Positions 1 to 9,588 are shown, numbered from the stretch's first letter. The stretch: DNA of 64,000 nt from an uncultured Flavobacteriaceae bacterium (GCA_947501845.1 CANMXP010000021.1:27783-91782), one strand, 5' to 3'. Program-made: numbers and translations. The notes: generated by a model not told the origin, from the sequence alone.

Positions 1-481
1 CTGGATTTGCTGTAATTCCACTAGTACCATCAGATCCACCGCAAATAGTACCCACCACCAACTCGTTCTCCAACATTGGCACAGTAGGCATTTTATTAAG
101 GGTAATTAACTTCTCTTTAATCCATTTTTTTCCTATTTCAATAGACGTTTTACTTCCCTTTGATTCCTGAATGATAATGGTTTTAACTGCACGACCTGAA
201 TCTTGAACGGCACCGTACAAACCTTCTATATCTAAATTTTCGCACCCTAATGAAACAATAAGCACAGCTCCAACATTAGTATGTGTACAAAGAGCTTTCA
301 TCATAGAATTAGCATAAGTATTTGGAGCGCAACCATGAAAACCTATAACGTGTACACCTTTATCTCTATACTTATATTGAATTTCACGAGCTACATGATG
401 CGCACACTCTACTGTATAAGCTACTAATATGTAATTTCGAATACCTTTTTTACCGTTTTTTCTTAAATATCCCTTTAGCAT
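1..481 (-). CDS. UxaA-family dehydratase, large (C-terminal) subunit, partial
   Basis: The gene runs off the left edge, so only about the first 160 residues are visible. They begin MLKGYLRKNGKKGIRNYIL and include VAYTVECAHHVA and VSLGCENLDIEGLYGAV. This is the pattern of the catalytic part of the D-galactarate dehydratase/altronate hydrolase (UxaA) family, whose members dehydrate sugar acids or, in SuyAB, cleave sulfolactate. Cysteines in the CAHH, GCAPN and LGCEN stretches fit the family's metal-binding character. The ATG at 481 shares one base with the stop of the small-subunit gene (TAATG), so the two are probably translationally coupled and form one split enzyme. The substrate cannot be read from the sequence. 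Altronate, another uronic or aldonic acid, or a sulfo-acid are all possible. Confidence 0.85.
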   Translation of the reverse strand, partial: MLKGYLRKNGKKGIRNYILVAYTVECAHHVAREIQYKYRDKGVHVIGFHGCAPNTYANSMMKALCTHTNVGAVLIVSLGCENLDIEGLYGAVQDSGRAVKTIIIQESKGSKTSIEIGKKWIKEKLITLNKMPTVPMLENELVVGTICGGSDGTSGITANP

Positions 482-762
482 TATTTTGTAAATTGTTTCA
501 TATAGAGGCTTTCCATATTTTGGGTATGTACATGGCTCCCTTTTGATATATTTTTGGTAGCACTTCCTATAGGTACACCATACTTAATGATAGGTTCTCC
601 TTTTTCAATAGTTTTCAAAGCTATTTTATGGCCAAAATAAATAGTATCTATTAATTGAATATCATGACCATTAAAATGAATAATTTCTCTCATTTTAAGA
701 TCCGATAAAGCAACACATACATTATCTAATTTATGCAAACAAACAACTTTATTACTACTCAT
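481..762 (-). CDS. UxaA-family dehydratase, small SAF-domain subunit
   Basis: This 93-residue protein matches the N-terminal SAF domain found at the front of single-chain altronate dehydratases, encoded here as a separate gene. Visible features are the DNVCVAL start, the HDIQL stretch, and GHKIALKTIEKGEPIIKYG followed by VPIGSATKNI, which is typical of UxaA/SuyA small subunits. In the family this domain packs against the large subunit at the active site. Its stop overlaps the start of the large-subunit gene by one base. It begins two bases after the RraA-like gene ends, so the genes are clearly co-transcribed. Split subunits occur in SuyAB and in some sugar-acid dehydratases, and the sequence does not say which applies. 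Confidence 0.85.
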   Translation of the reverse strand: MSSNKVVCLHKLDNVCVALSDLKMREIIHFNGHDIQLIDTIYFGHKIALKTIEKGEPIIKYGVPIGSATKNISKGSHVHTQNMESLYMKQFTK

Positions 763-764
763 AA

Positions 765-1457
765 CTACATAATACCAAATGTTTCAAATGCTTCTAGAGT
801 ACTCATACCGTTTTCTAATGCTTTTTGAACTGTCTTTTCTCCCCTTGCTTTTTCTAAAGCTAACGCGAAAGCTTCCTCTACGGCATCAGCTGGAACTATA
901 ATTACACCATCTCGATCCCCATAAACAACATCTCCAGGAGACACAGAAATACCTCCAAATTCAATAGGCAATCCATAATCTATAACTTTACCACGAGGCC
1001 CTTGGTCTTGCGCAAAAGTACCTGCTGAAAAAGTCGGAAAATTAAGTCTTAGTATTTCATTAGTGTCTCTTGAAAACCCATTAACCACGGCTCCTGAAGA
1101 CTCTAACTTCGTAGCCCTTGTACTCATTAATCCTCCCCACAATGCATAATTGTATGAAGAACCAGAACAAATATAAACCTCATTTTTTTTAAGACTGTCT
1201 AAAGCTTCAAACATAATACCAAATGGTTTTGCCATAATTGGGTTCGCTGTCCCTTCCAATTTTTCGGCAAATACATCTGCTTCCAGTACAGTCATTGCTC
1301 TACCTATTACTACCATATCTGGGTTTAAAGGTTTTATTTGTTGAGGCAAAAATTGGTGTAAAAGCCCCATTTTATCCATAACATCACCAACTAAAGCGAC
1401 AAAAAGTTCATGCTTTGCTAGTTGAAATAATTCATCATCGTCTTTCCAAAGATTCAT
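765..1457 (-). CDS. RraA-like / HMG-aldolase-fold family protein
   Basis: This 230-residue protein belongs to the RraA-like family (once called dimethylmenaquinone methyltransferase-like). The family includes 4-hydroxy-4-methyl-2-oxoglutarate aldolases and oxaloacetate decarboxylases. Seen are GDVMDKMG near the N terminus, GRAMTV (about 52-57), the WGGLMSTRA loop, VVNGFSRDT with the Arg130-Asp131 pair that helps bind substrate and Mg2+ in the aldolases, and GDRDGVIIVP (180-189) near the C terminus. The length is normal for the family. Lying between a sugar transporter and a sugar-acid dehydratase, it could cleave or decarboxylate a keto-acid made from a sugar acid. That role is inferred from context. 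It is probably cytoplasmic, with no signal peptide. Confidence 0.8.
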   Translation of the reverse strand: MNLWKDDDELFQLAKHELFVALVGDVMDKMGLLHQFLPQQIKPLNPDMVVIGRAMTVLEADVFAEKLEGTANPIMAKPFGIMFEALDSLKKNEVYICSGSSYNYALWGGLMSTRATKLESSGAVVNGFSRDTNEILRLNFPTFSAGTFAQDQGPRGKVIDYGLPIEFGGISVSPGDVVYGDRDGVIIVPADAVEEAFALALEKARGEKTVQKALENGMSTLEAFETFGIM

Positions 1458-1480
1458 ATATAAATATAGTTTATTAAAAT

Positions 1481-2908
1481 CTAACTTTCTTTTAAATCAT
1501 GTCTTAACCATGAACGCTCTATTTCTTCAATAGTACGCCCTTTAGTTTCTGGCATTAAAAATTTAGCTACTAGGAACAATAAAATTAATTCTGCTGCGAA
1601 AAAGAAATATATGGTTCCTTTTGGAGTTGCCGCTTCTATTACTGGAAAAACCTGAGCTATCAAAGCACTGGTAACCCAAATACAAACGGTTGCTAAAGCT
1701 ATCGCCTTGCCTCTAACTTGATTAGGGAAAATTTCTGAGATTACCACAAATTTAATAGGTCCAATGGCACAGGCAAAAAAGGCTACAAAGGCATTTATAG
1801 CAATAACAATTGGCCAACCTGTAATATCATTCATGAACATAAAACCAATAACTATATGAGAGAAAAATGCACCTATTGCACCTACTGTTAGTAGCTTTTT
1901 TCTTCCTGAAGAATCTACAAAACCCAATGCAAAAATTGTTGCCACGAAATTAACTATAGCTATTGAAGCAAACCCACCTAAAGAGCTCCCTAAATTGAAG
2001 CCTGCACTTTCAAATATCTGCGGGCCATAATAAAATACCACAGATACACCACAAGCTTCTGAAAGTACACAAAGAAGTACTGCTAAAATTAATGGTCTTT
2101 TTAAGCACTTACCGAACAAATCGGAAAATCTCACCTGACCTTCATCTTTCATAGTTTCTTCAATTTCCTGTCTAACTTCTTTTGCTTTCTTACTGCCGTT
2201 TATTCTTGTTAAAATAACCTCTGCTACTTCACCTTTATTTTTTTTAACTAACCACCTTGGGCTTTCTGGAATAAAACACACACACACTAAAAACAATACA
2301 CCAGGAATAGCTTCTGCCATAAACATAGCACGCCAATTTTCATCCACAGCAAATGATTTCAAAAAAGGAGAAATAGATGTTGCTTTGGCATTAGATTCGG
2401 CAAAACTAAAAATGCCCCAATTAGCAAATACGCACATTATTATACCTATTGTAATGGTTAACTGAAAAAGAGTAACCATTCTTCCTCTTATCTTTTCTGG
2501 TGAAACTTCAGAAATGTATAGCGGACATACCATAGTGGCAGCTCCAATACCTAAACCACCAATGAGTCTTGCTATTATTAAGTCAACAGCACTTATAGCT
2601 AACCCACACCAAGTTGCTGATATAAAAATTAAAACGGCAGTAATCATTAACGTTTTTTTACGCCCGTATGAATCGGATAGAAGCCCTGCAATTCCAGACC
2701 CTATAGCACACCCCCAAAGCACACAACTTACGTAAAACCCTAATTGTGAATTAGAAAAGTTGAACTGTTCTACTACCTGAGAATTTGTCCCCGATACAAC
2801 CACAGCATCATACCCAAACAATAACCCTCCACTGGCAGCTACAATACAAATGAACCATAAATATAAAGTCGATTTTTTGTTCTGGACTGACAATGTGTTT
2901 TGACTCAT
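1481..2908 (-). CDS. MFS sugar-porter family symporter
   Basis: This is an inner-membrane sugar/proton symporter of the MFS sugar-porter family, about 475 residues with twelve hydrophobic segments. Diagnostic motifs are [15 protein letters not shown] in the first helix, GRKK after helix 2, [34 protein letters not shown] at the end of the first half, and [12 protein letters not shown] at the C terminus. I chose the ATG at 2908. A longer frame begins at 2956 with TTG and adds 16 residues without family character. The protein probably imports the monosaccharide or sugar acid that the downstream RraA-like and UxaA-like enzymes act on. It is the first gene of that operon and follows a Bacteroidota-type promoter at 3015-3046. 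Its exact substrate is unknown. Confidence 0.88.
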   Translation of the reverse strand: MSQNTLSVQNKKSTLYLWFICIVAASGGLLFGYDAVVVSGTNSQVVEQFNFSNSQLGFYVSCVLWGCAIGSGIAGLLSDSYGRKKTLMITAVLIFISATWCGLAISAVDLIIARLIGGLGIGAATMVCPLYISEVSPEKIRGRMVTLFQLTITIGIIMCVFANWGIFSFAESNAKATSISPFLKSFAVDENWRAMFMAEAIPGVLFLVCVCFIPESPRWLVKKNKGEVAEVILTRINGSKKAKEVRQEIEETMKDEGQVRFSDLFGKCLKRPLILAVLLCVLSEACGVSVVFYYGPQIFESAGFNLGSSLGGFASIAIVNFVATIFALGFVDSSGRKKLLTVGAIGAFFSHIVIGFMFMNDITGWPIVIAINAFVAFFACAIGPIKFVVISEIFPNQVRGKAIALATVCIWVTSALIAQVFPVIEAATPKGTIYFFFAAELILLFLVAKFLMPETKGRTIEEIERSWLRHDLKES

Positions 2909-3014
2909 ATTCAGTTTACAATTACACGGTTGGTTATTTTTCAATAGTTTTATCAAAAACTGTTAATAGTATTTACTATCCAAAGTTTAGCTATATTTTG
3001 ACAATCATATAATA

Positions 3015-3046
3015 CAAAAGTAAAAAACTCATACTTCAATAATCAA
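3015..3046 (-). promoter_or_regulatory. Predicted promoter of the transporter/RraA/UxaA operon
   Basis: Read on the minus strand there is a -33 TTG (3046-3044), 21 bases, then TACTTTTG (3022-3015). This matches the Bacteroidota sigma-factor pattern TTG...TAnnTTTG. It lies about 107 bases before the transporter ATG in the divergent gap shared with the AraC gene. Confidence 0.45.
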
Positions 3047-3100
3047 CCTTTTATATCAATTAATTACACTAAACTATCTTAAAATCAATTATTATATATT

Positions 3101-3108
3101 TATTTTTG
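3101..3108 (+). promoter_or_regulatory. Possible -7 element of the AraC gene
   Basis: TATTTTTG matches the Bacteroidota -7 consensus TAnnTTTG and stands 20 bases before the TTG start of the AraC gene. No convincing -33 TTG was found at the usual distance, so the call is weak. Confidence 0.3.
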
Positions 3109-3127
3109 AATAAAAAATACAATTATA

Positions 3128-3997
3128 TTGAAATCACAATTCATTCAAGCACCTAAACAAGGAAATACGTCATTATATATAGCTAATGAAATCGTCCCTT
3201 TTTTTTATAACCCTTTTCACTATCATCATAAATTAGAACTAACTTATATTATAAAAAGTACAGGAACCAGATTTATAGGTAATAATATGTCTGGATTTAA
3301 ACCTGGAGAACTTGTATTGGTAGGACCAATGCTTGCTCATTGTTGGAAAAATGATACTAAATATTTTTCTAATAATTCCGTTTTAAAAGCTCAGGCTTTT
3401 GTGGCTCATTTTGACCTAAACTTTGCGGGGAAGTTGTTTTGGGAAATGCCTGAAATGCATAGCATAAAAAAGCTGCTTTTAGAATCTAATAGGGGTATTT
3501 TATTTAGTAATGAAACAACAAAACTTATAGTCAATAAATTGATGCATCTTGAACATCTTAAAGACTCTAAAAAAATAATTGAGTTTATAGATATATTAAG
3601 AATTTTGAGTTTAGATAATCGTAAACAAATATTAAGTTCAGCATTTGTAAATCAAACTATTAATGATAAAAACCTTACTAGACTCAATAACGTAATTAAC
3701 TATATTTCCAACAATTTTACCGAAGAAATATCTATCGACCAGCTTTCTAATATAGCACATTTAACTCCAAATGCCTTTTGTAGATATTTTAAAAAACACA
3801 CTCGTAAAACATTTAAAACTTTTTTAAATGAATTGCGTATTGACTATGCATGTAGATTAATGCAGGAAAAACAAATGAGTATTGCTGAAATTGGATTTAC
3901 TTCTGGTTTTAATAATACTTCCCATTTTATTAGAACATTTAAGAAAATTAAGGGGATTTTGCCCTTAAAATATAAAGTAGCTATTAAAAACATCTAA
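3128..3997 (+). CDS. AraC-family transcriptional regulator
   Basis: This 289-residue regulator has an N-terminal cupin-like sensor domain and a C-terminal pair of AraC helix-turn-helix motifs. The sensor part contains [20 protein letters not shown] and [14 protein letters not shown]. The DNA-binding part (about 190-285) contains [20 protein letters not shown] and [22 protein letters not shown]. The start is a TTG at 3128. I chose it because the resulting MKSQF beginning resembles the MKSAL start of the paralogue at 8493, and the next in-frame Met lies inside the cupin. It is transcribed divergently from the transporter/RraA/UxaA operon and lies just before an unknown lipoprotein gene, so it may control either or both in response to a sugar ligand. 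It has no signal peptide and acts in the cytoplasm. Confidence 0.85.
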   Translation: MKSQFIQAPKQGNTSLYIANEIVPFFYNPFHYHHKLELTYIIKSTGTRFIGNNMSGFKPGELVLVGPMLAHCWKNDTKYFSNNSVLKAQAFVAHFDLNFAGKLFWEMPEMHSIKKLLLESNRGILFSNETTKLIVNKLMHLEHLKDSKKIIEFIDILRILSLDNRKQILSSAFVNQTINDKNLTRLNNVINYISNNFTEEISIDQLSNIAHLTPNAFCRYFKKHTRKTFKTFLNELRIDYACRLMQEKQMSIAEIGFTSGFNNTSHFIRTFKKIKGILPLKYKVAIKNI

Positions 3998-4090
3998 CAG
4001 AACTGTTGATACATATTTTCTCAATTAATAGCCTACTTATTTAATTTTTGAATTTAAAATGTATCTTTAGTCTACTTTAATAAAAGCCAA

Positions 4091-5293
4091 ATGACTCAAA
4101 AAAATAATATAATTACCAACTCTGTACTTCTTATACTTGTAATAACATCACTTTTAAATTGTAAAAACCCTAAAACTAAAGTTCTCAATAGTACAAGCTT
4201 TGCTGATGATATAAAAAAACTTGCCGTTATAAATGACTTACAAGTTTTAGAACACGGTAATGCTGCTATTGCTTTTTCAGGTAGCTACCAAGCTAAAGTA
4301 TTTACAAGCTCTTCTAATGGTTTGAATGGCAAATCTTATGGTTACATTAATTGGAAATTGTTTGATGAAGGCCTCCATGAACATACCATGTCTAAATTAG
4401 GTGGAGAGAGCAGATTGTGGTTTGGTCCCGAGTTTGGTAAATATTCTGTTTTTTTTGATGAAGGGATAAAACGAGAGATTGAAAACATGAAAATTTCTCC
4501 CGATTTAGACTCTAAAAAGTTTTCTTTGATTGAAAAGGACAAATTATCTGCAACATATGGAGCCGATTTACAAATAAGAAATAATTACGGTTATATTTTT
4601 AATATTAATGCCAAGCGAAAAATTTCACTTTTAACGAAATCTCAAATTGAAAACGATTTAAATATTGTTTTAAACAACCATACTTCTTTTGTTGGGTTTA
4701 GTGCTGAAACAAATGTGGAAAATTTAGGAGAACAATGGCGTAAAGAAAATGGTCTTCTATGCATTTGGGAATTAGGATGTATGCTTACGAGTCCTGATAA
4801 TCGAGTGATTATACCTATTCAAAAAGAAACCGATTCGGTTACTGGGTACTTTACTCCTGTAACTTCAGACAGGTTAGTTACAAAAGATCGTGTCGTTTTT
4901 TATAAAGCTGATGCAGATGGGGTAAATAAGATTGGTGTAAAATCAGATTTATCTAAAAATATCATGGGTAGTTATTCTGAAAAAAACAATCTTTTGAATA
5001 TTGTAAAATTCACTTTTAAAAACGATTCTTTGTATGTAAACTCATTACCTAAAAATGATACGCCTTACGATGGCGATGTAACTAATATTTTTAATGGTGA
5101 AGTTAATGAACCCCTAGATAGAAACTGGCCATTTTATGAGTTTGAAACATCATCTAGCGCAAAAGAACTTAATACAAATGAAACGATGTACCATAAACAT
5201 ACAACTTATCATTTTGAAGGTTCTTTTGAAGATCTGAATGCGATTAGTCTAGAAGTGCTCGGTGTTAATTTGAGTCATATTCCTAAGTTTTAA
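4091..5293 (+). CDS. Secreted lipoprotein of unknown function, DUF6786-like
   Basis: This 400-residue protein has a lipoprotein signal (TNSVLLILVITSLLNC), so it should be anchored to a membrane on the periplasmic or outer side. The rest is a mixed beta-rich sequence. Recognisable stretches are GKSYGYINWKLFD, GGESRLWFGPEFGKYSVFF, WELGCMLTSPDNRVIIPI and MYHKHTTYHFEG near the C terminus. The pattern resembles a family annotated DUF6786 in Bacteroidota, but I am not certain of the number and know no activity for it. Aromatic and charged residues in short blocks would suit a sugar-binding or sugar-isomerising beta fold, which is only a guess. It follows the AraC gene by 93 bases and converges with the PQQ fusion gene. 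Confidence 0.6.
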   Translation: MTQKNNIITNSVLLILVITSLLNCKNPKTKVLNSTSFADDIKKLAVINDLQVLEHGNAAIAFSGSYQAKVFTSSSNGLNGKSYGYINWKLFDEGLHEHTMSKLGGESRLWFGPEFGKYSVFFDEGIKREIENMKISPDLDSKKFSLIEKDKLSATYGADLQIRNNYGYIFNINAKRKISLLTKSQIENDLNIVLNNHTSFVGFSAETNVENLGEQWRKENGLLCIWELGCMLTSPDNRVIIPIQKETDSVTGYFTPVTSDRLVTKDRVVFYKADADGVNKIGVKSDLSKNIMGSYSEKNNLLNIVKFTFKNDSLYVNSLPKNDTPYDGDVTNIFNGEVNEPLDRNWPFYEFETSSSAKELNTNETMYHKHTTYHFEGSFEDLNAISLEVLGVNLSHIPKF

Positions 5294-5384
5294 ACCCATG
5301 GCTATTAATTGTTAAACATTTAAATTTATACTTGATAAACAAACCCGAGCAAACTCATATAGCAGCGTATGTATCAGATTGAAA

Positions 5385-8252
5385 CTATAAAATAGGTTTT
5401 ATTCTTATATTTTTCCATCCCATAGTAAATTGCTTTTTACCTTTCATTCCATGTATTTGTAAGGCTATAAAACCTTTGGGGTGTGTTTTATATACTTCCT
5501 CATTAATAACATCATCTATTTGATGTCCATTCAAAAAAGTTTGTATCCTTGGCCCTTTTGCGACTATACGGATTTTGTTCCACCCTTCAGAAATATAAAA
5601 GTCATGACTGTTTTTTACTTTTTCTTCCGAAGAAAGGAAGCCTATTCCCATAGCTTCACCATAAATTAAACCTGTTGTCACCTTGCCTTCTCCCATTTTA
5701 CGTCTAATCTCAAGCTGCGGTCCCCATACGCGCCCAGCTCTAAAAAGACTATGATCTTTCTCTGTAACAGGCCGTGCCGAAGATCTAAATTGTATGCCTT
5801 GATTCGTAATATCATCTACCATAACATCACACTCAAATTCGAAATCATCAAATTCCTGCAATGAACATAGGAAAGAATTTTGGCTTTCTGGAGTTGTTCT
5901 TCCTATAATAGCTCCGTTTTCAACTCTATACTTATGTGATCCATTCATATGCACCCAACCATCTAGCGTTTTACCATCGAAAAGTGATATCCAGCCTTGA
6001 TTACCTTGATTATCCTTTTTTCCTTGTAAATCTGCCTTAGTGGCATTCAAATAGTTATCAGGGAGTGCAAACGCCATAACATGATCACTAGATGGCGTAC
6101 CGTTTTTACCACCTCCACCAGCAACAATAACAACATATTGTTTACCATCTTTCATATAAATAGTCGGCGTTGCATACCCCCCAGCAGGGAGCTTATACTC
6201 CCATAATAATTTTCCTCGGCTTTTTTCAAAAGCTCTAATCTTTTCATCGGCCGTAGCTGCAATAAAAATAACACCACCAGAAGTAGCTACTGCTCCTCCA
6301 TAATTCATTGTACCCGTATTACGTATGCCTTGTTTTACAAGTTCAGGATATTCACCTAAAGGTTTTCTCCAAACAAAATTACCCGTTGTTAAATCTATCC
6401 CATTTAAAGTTCCCCAAGGTGGAGCAACTCCAGGATATCCTTGGTGGTCTAAAAAATTTGCATAACCCGCATGGTGGTATCTTACCTCTCCTTCATTAGT
6501 TGTAATATCATCTTTTACAACCTTATCACTAGACAAATAATCAACCAATAAAACAAATTCTTCTTTCTTAAACTGAGGAAACGCAGGCATGATATTTCGT
6601 CCATTTTTAATAACCTCGGTAAGTTCCTCCTTTGATTTTTCTAGATTTAACAAACTAGGATATACAGGTGGTGTACCTTGCCTTTCAATACCATGACAAG
6701 ATGCACAATTTTGCACATACAACTGACGACCTTGTTGAAGTTTTGATAGCTTCTTTTTATTCTTTGAACCTTTTATTTTTTTCATCTTTAGAATAGAAGC
6801 ACCATTATTAGAATTCACATACAAAATATTAGAGTAAGGATCAAAAGACCCGCCTTGCCATTCAACACCTCCTAGTGTACCAGGAGCAGAAATAGTGCCT
6901 ATTTCTGAAGGCGGTTCGTATAAAACTCCAGGTATTAACTTTGAAAACTTTTTAAGTGCAGCCGCTCTTGCTTCAGGAGACACATTTGTTAAATTAGTCT
7001 CAGTCATTCCCAAATGGGTTAATGGTAGTGGTTTAATAGGTATTGGCTGTGTAGGAGAAGCCTCCTCTCCTTCAAGAGTTGAAACAGGTACTTCCATTTC
7101 TTCTACAGGAAAAATTGGTTCTCCTGTTTCACGATCTAAAACAAAGGTAAGTCCCATTTTTGTTAATTGTACAACGGCATCCTTTTGCTTCCCTTCATCC
7201 CTTATGGATACTAATATGGGGGCAGATGGATTATCATAATCCCATAAATCATGGTGTACGGTTTGATAATGCCAAACACGCTCCCCCGTTTCAGCATTTA
7301 AAGCTAACACACAATTACCAAATAAGTTTTGTCCTTTTCTATGACCTCCATAGAAATCGTATGCTGGTGAGCCTGTTGCACAAAACACCCAGCCTCTTTT
7401 TTCATCCAAAGTAAACCCTCCCCAGGCATTGGCCCCTCCATAAGTTTCTCCTTCTACAAACTCCCAAGTGTCATAACCAAACTCGCCTTCTTTTGGTATG
7501 GTGTGAAATATCCATTTGAATTGCCCAGTAACAGCATCAAAGGCTCTAATATGGCCTGGTGTAGATTTATAGCCTTCTGGAACTCTAGATGCCACTATTA
7601 ATGTATTTTTATATACAATTCCAGGCGATGTAACTTCAATGGAAGCTTTACCTAATTCCATATCCAAATGTTCTCGCAAATCAATAAAACCTTTGCCATT
7701 TGAGCCAAAAGATTCTATAAGTTCTCCCGTTTTTGCATTAATTGCATAGACTCTATTTTTAACATAATGGAATATGCGACGGTCTGTACCATCTTCTGAT
7801 TGCCAATAAGTAACCCCTCGACTTCTACCTCTAAAAACCTTTCTGTCTTTATTATATTTTGAAGATTCGAAAACCCAAGCTCCTTTACCTGTAGTGGCAT
7901 CCAAAGCAATAGCTTTTAAAGTTGATGTAGAAAAATATAATAAACCATCAATCATAATGGGGTTACACTGCATGGATGAGCGCTCACTTGCATCTCCTGT
8001 ACGATATTGCCAGGCAAGTTCTAATTTATGAACATTGGCTGCATGAATTTGAGATAACTCTGCAAACTGATTTCCTTTTTTATCACCTCGGTATACATTC
8101 CAGTCTACATAATTTGTTTTATGTATCGAATCTGTTTTGTGTGCAACATTACTATTATGCTTTGGCTTTTCTTTTTTTTCAAAACAACCTACCATAAAAA
8201 GAATTGGTAATATAACTAGGCACCTTGCAATTATATAATACAACTTTGACAT
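5385..8252 (-). CDS. PQQ-dependent dehydrogenase / cytochrome c / DUF1080 fusion lipoprotein
   Basis: This is a three-part exported oxidoreductase. Residue numbers below count from the upstream ATG at 8276. I prefer the ATG at 8252, which gives a clean 23-residue lipoprotein signal ending FMVGC. Residues about 57-490 and 590-745 form a PQQ beta-propeller of the glucose/quinate dehydrogenase type. HHDLWDYD (341-348) and TKMG with Lys373 stand 27 residues apart, as do the active-site Asp and Lys of E. coli membrane glucose dehydrogenase. A cytochrome c domain is inserted at about 510-585 with a haem site NCASCHG (Cys524, Cys527, His528) and probable Met563 ligand in NIMPAF. Residues about 760-963 are a DUF1080 domain (LFDGKTLDGW), the 3-keto-disaccharide hydrolase family. 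It probably oxidises a sugar in the periplasm and passes electrons to haem. The substrate is unknown. Confidence 0.85.
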   Translation of the reverse strand: MSKLYYIIARCLVILPILFMVGCFEKKEKPKHNSNVAHKTDSIHKTNYVDWNVYRGDKKGNQFAELSQIHAANVHKLELAWQYRTGDASERSSMQCNPIMIDGLLYFSTSTLKAIALDATTGKGAWVFESSKYNKDRKVFRGRSRGVTYWQSEDGTDRRIFHYVKNRVYAINAKTGELIESFGSNGKGFIDLREHLDMELGKASIEVTSPGIVYKNTLIVASRVPEGYKSTPGHIRAFDAVTGQFKWIFHTIPKEGEFGYDTWEFVEGETYGGANAWGGFTLDEKRGWVFCATGSPAYDFYGGHRKGQNLFGNCVLALNAETGERVWHYQTVHHDLWDYDNPSAPILVSIRDEGKQKDAVVQLTKMGLTFVLDRETGEPIFPVEEMEVPVSTLEGEEASPTQPIPIKPLPLTHLGMTETNLTNVSPEARAAALKKFSKLIPGVLYEPPSEIGTISAPGTLGGVEWQGGSFDPYSNILYVNSNNGASILKMKKIKGSKNKKKLSKLQQGRQLYVQNCASCHGIERQGTPPVYPSLLNLEKSKEELTEVIKNGRNIMPAFPQFKKEEFVLLVDYLSSDKVVKDDITTNEGEVRYHHAGYANFLDHQGYPGVAPPWGTLNGIDLTTGNFVWRKPLGEYPELVKQGIRNTGTMNYGGAVATSGGVIFIAATADEKIRAFEKSRGKLLWEYKLPAGGYATPTIYMKDGKQYVVIVAGGGGKNGTPSSDHVMAFALPDNYLNATKADLQGKKDNQGNQGWISLFDGKTLDGWVHMNGSHKYRVENGAIIGRTTPESQNSFLCSLQEFDDFEFECDVMVDDITNQGIQFRSSARPVTEKDHSLFRAGRVWGPQLEIRRKMGEGKVTTGLIYGEAMGIGFLSSEEKVKNSHDFYISEGWNKIRIVAKGPRIQTFLNGHQIDDVINEEVYKTHPKGFIALQIHGMKGKKQFTMGWKNIRIKPIL

Positions 8253-8492
8253 ATAAACAATATGATTTTGACACATAAAACTGTGAATTTTAATTCAACC
8301 CTACAGGAAATAGTTTCGCTATTTAAATACAAAAATAATTCAAATACCTAGAAGAAAAAGGACTGTCTTTTAGCCAAAATAGACTTTATTATATCATAAA
8401 ATCTTCTATTTATTAAATTCAATGATAAATTAGTATCTTTCAAGACACAATTAGCTAAAACTTCGCTGCCTCTTAAAAATTCGCTATACTAA

Positions 8493-9347
8493 ATGAAATC
8501 AGCCTTACAAAAATCGCCCATACCAAAAAGTCAGGTCTATGTAGTTGAAGTACTAAAACAGCCTTTTTTTGATCCTAATTGGCATTTTCATTCAGAATAT
8601 CAGCTTTTTATTGTTTTAAAAGGAAATGGGACACGATTCATTGGTGACAACATAGAACAGTATAAAGAAGGAAGTGTCACCTTTACTGGTCCTAATTTAC
8701 CTCACCTTTGGCGTAGTGATTTCGAAACCCCACAAGATTGGTCTGAAGGCATTGTTGTATATTTTCATGAAGATTTTATAAGCAACAATTTTTTAAATAA
8801 AGTAGAATTCATAAAATTAAAACAATTTTTAAAGCTAAGTTTACGCGGAATATCAGTTAAAGGCAAAACATTAGAAGCTGTAAAAAAAATGCTTTTAAAT
8901 CTTCCATATTTAGAAGGCTTTGATGGTGTTTTAGAATTACTAAATATATTAAACTATCTTTCTAAAAGTACTGAAATAGAAACTCTGGCCAGCGTCGGTT
9001 ATACCAATTCGTTAAAAGAAGGAGATTCAGAACGAATGAATAACGTTTATACCTATATTATAAAACACTTTAAACGAAGAATTGTTCTTTCTGAGTTGGC
9101 AGAATTAACAAATATGACTCCAACTTCGTTTAGTCGTTATTTTAAAATGCATTCTAATAAAACATTCTCTAGTTTTGTTAGTGAAATAAGAATTGGTCAT
9201 GCTTGTAAACTGCTTATCGAAAAAAAAATGAATGCTTCCCAAGCATGTTATGCTAGTGGGTTTAGAACCTTGTCTAATTTCAATAGGCAGTTTAAATATA
9301 TAACTAAAAGGTCTCCAATAGAATATAAAAAAGAATATGGTGCTTAG
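8493..9347 (+). CDS. AraC-family transcriptional regulator, paralogue of the one at 3128
   Basis: This 284-residue regulator has the same build as the AraC protein at 3128-3997. Its N-terminal cupin contains WHFHSEYQLFIVLKGNGTRF and GSVTFTGPNLPHLW. Its C-terminal AraC DNA-binding domain contains LSELAELTNMTPTSFSRYFK and ASQACYASGFRTLSNFNRQFK. The GTRFIG block and the HTH helices line up between the two, so they are paralogues. The start is an ATG at 8493. It is divergent from the PQQ/cytochrome/DUF1080 gene (216-base gap) and precedes the ThuA-domain gene by 241 bases. That makes it the natural candidate to control both. No strong promoter was found on either side of the gap. Confidence 0.87.
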   Translation: MKSALQKSPIPKSQVYVVEVLKQPFFDPNWHFHSEYQLFIVLKGNGTRFIGDNIEQYKEGSVTFTGPNLPHLWRSDFETPQDWSEGIVVYFHEDFISNNFLNKVEFIKLKQFLKLSLRGISVKGKTLEAVKKMLLNLPYLEGFDGVLELLNILNYLSKSTEIETLASVGYTNSLKEGDSERMNNVYTYIIKHFKRRIVLSELAELTNMTPTSFSRYFKMHSNKTFSSFVSEIRIGHACKLLIEKKMNASQACYASGFRTLSNFNRQFKYITKRSPIEYKKEYGA

Positions 9348-9588
9348 GTCTTTAAATTTGATTGTTTTTTATACTTATTTACTTTTCTTTTTTCCCCTTA
9401 TTTAGATGCAACTGCTTATCATTTCAACTCATATTTAATATTATATAAAATGAGTACGAATGACAAGAAATAGTCACTTATAGGTAATTTAGAGATAGCT
9501 ATTCTATATTACTATTGTTTTATTTGTAAATTATTAGTCTCCTTAAAAAAACTTAGGAGTACTTCAACAGACATATTAAATTTAGACC

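Noticed and set aside
2514..2735. Plus-strand open frame opposite the transporter gene
   Set aside because: It lies wholly inside a well-supported gene, resembles no family, and the transporter motifs account for the DNA. The same reasoning removed the other antisense frames.
2909..2956. Longer N terminus of the sugar transporter
   Set aside because: It starts at TTG, adds 16 residues without family pattern, and the ATG at 2908 gives the normal length.
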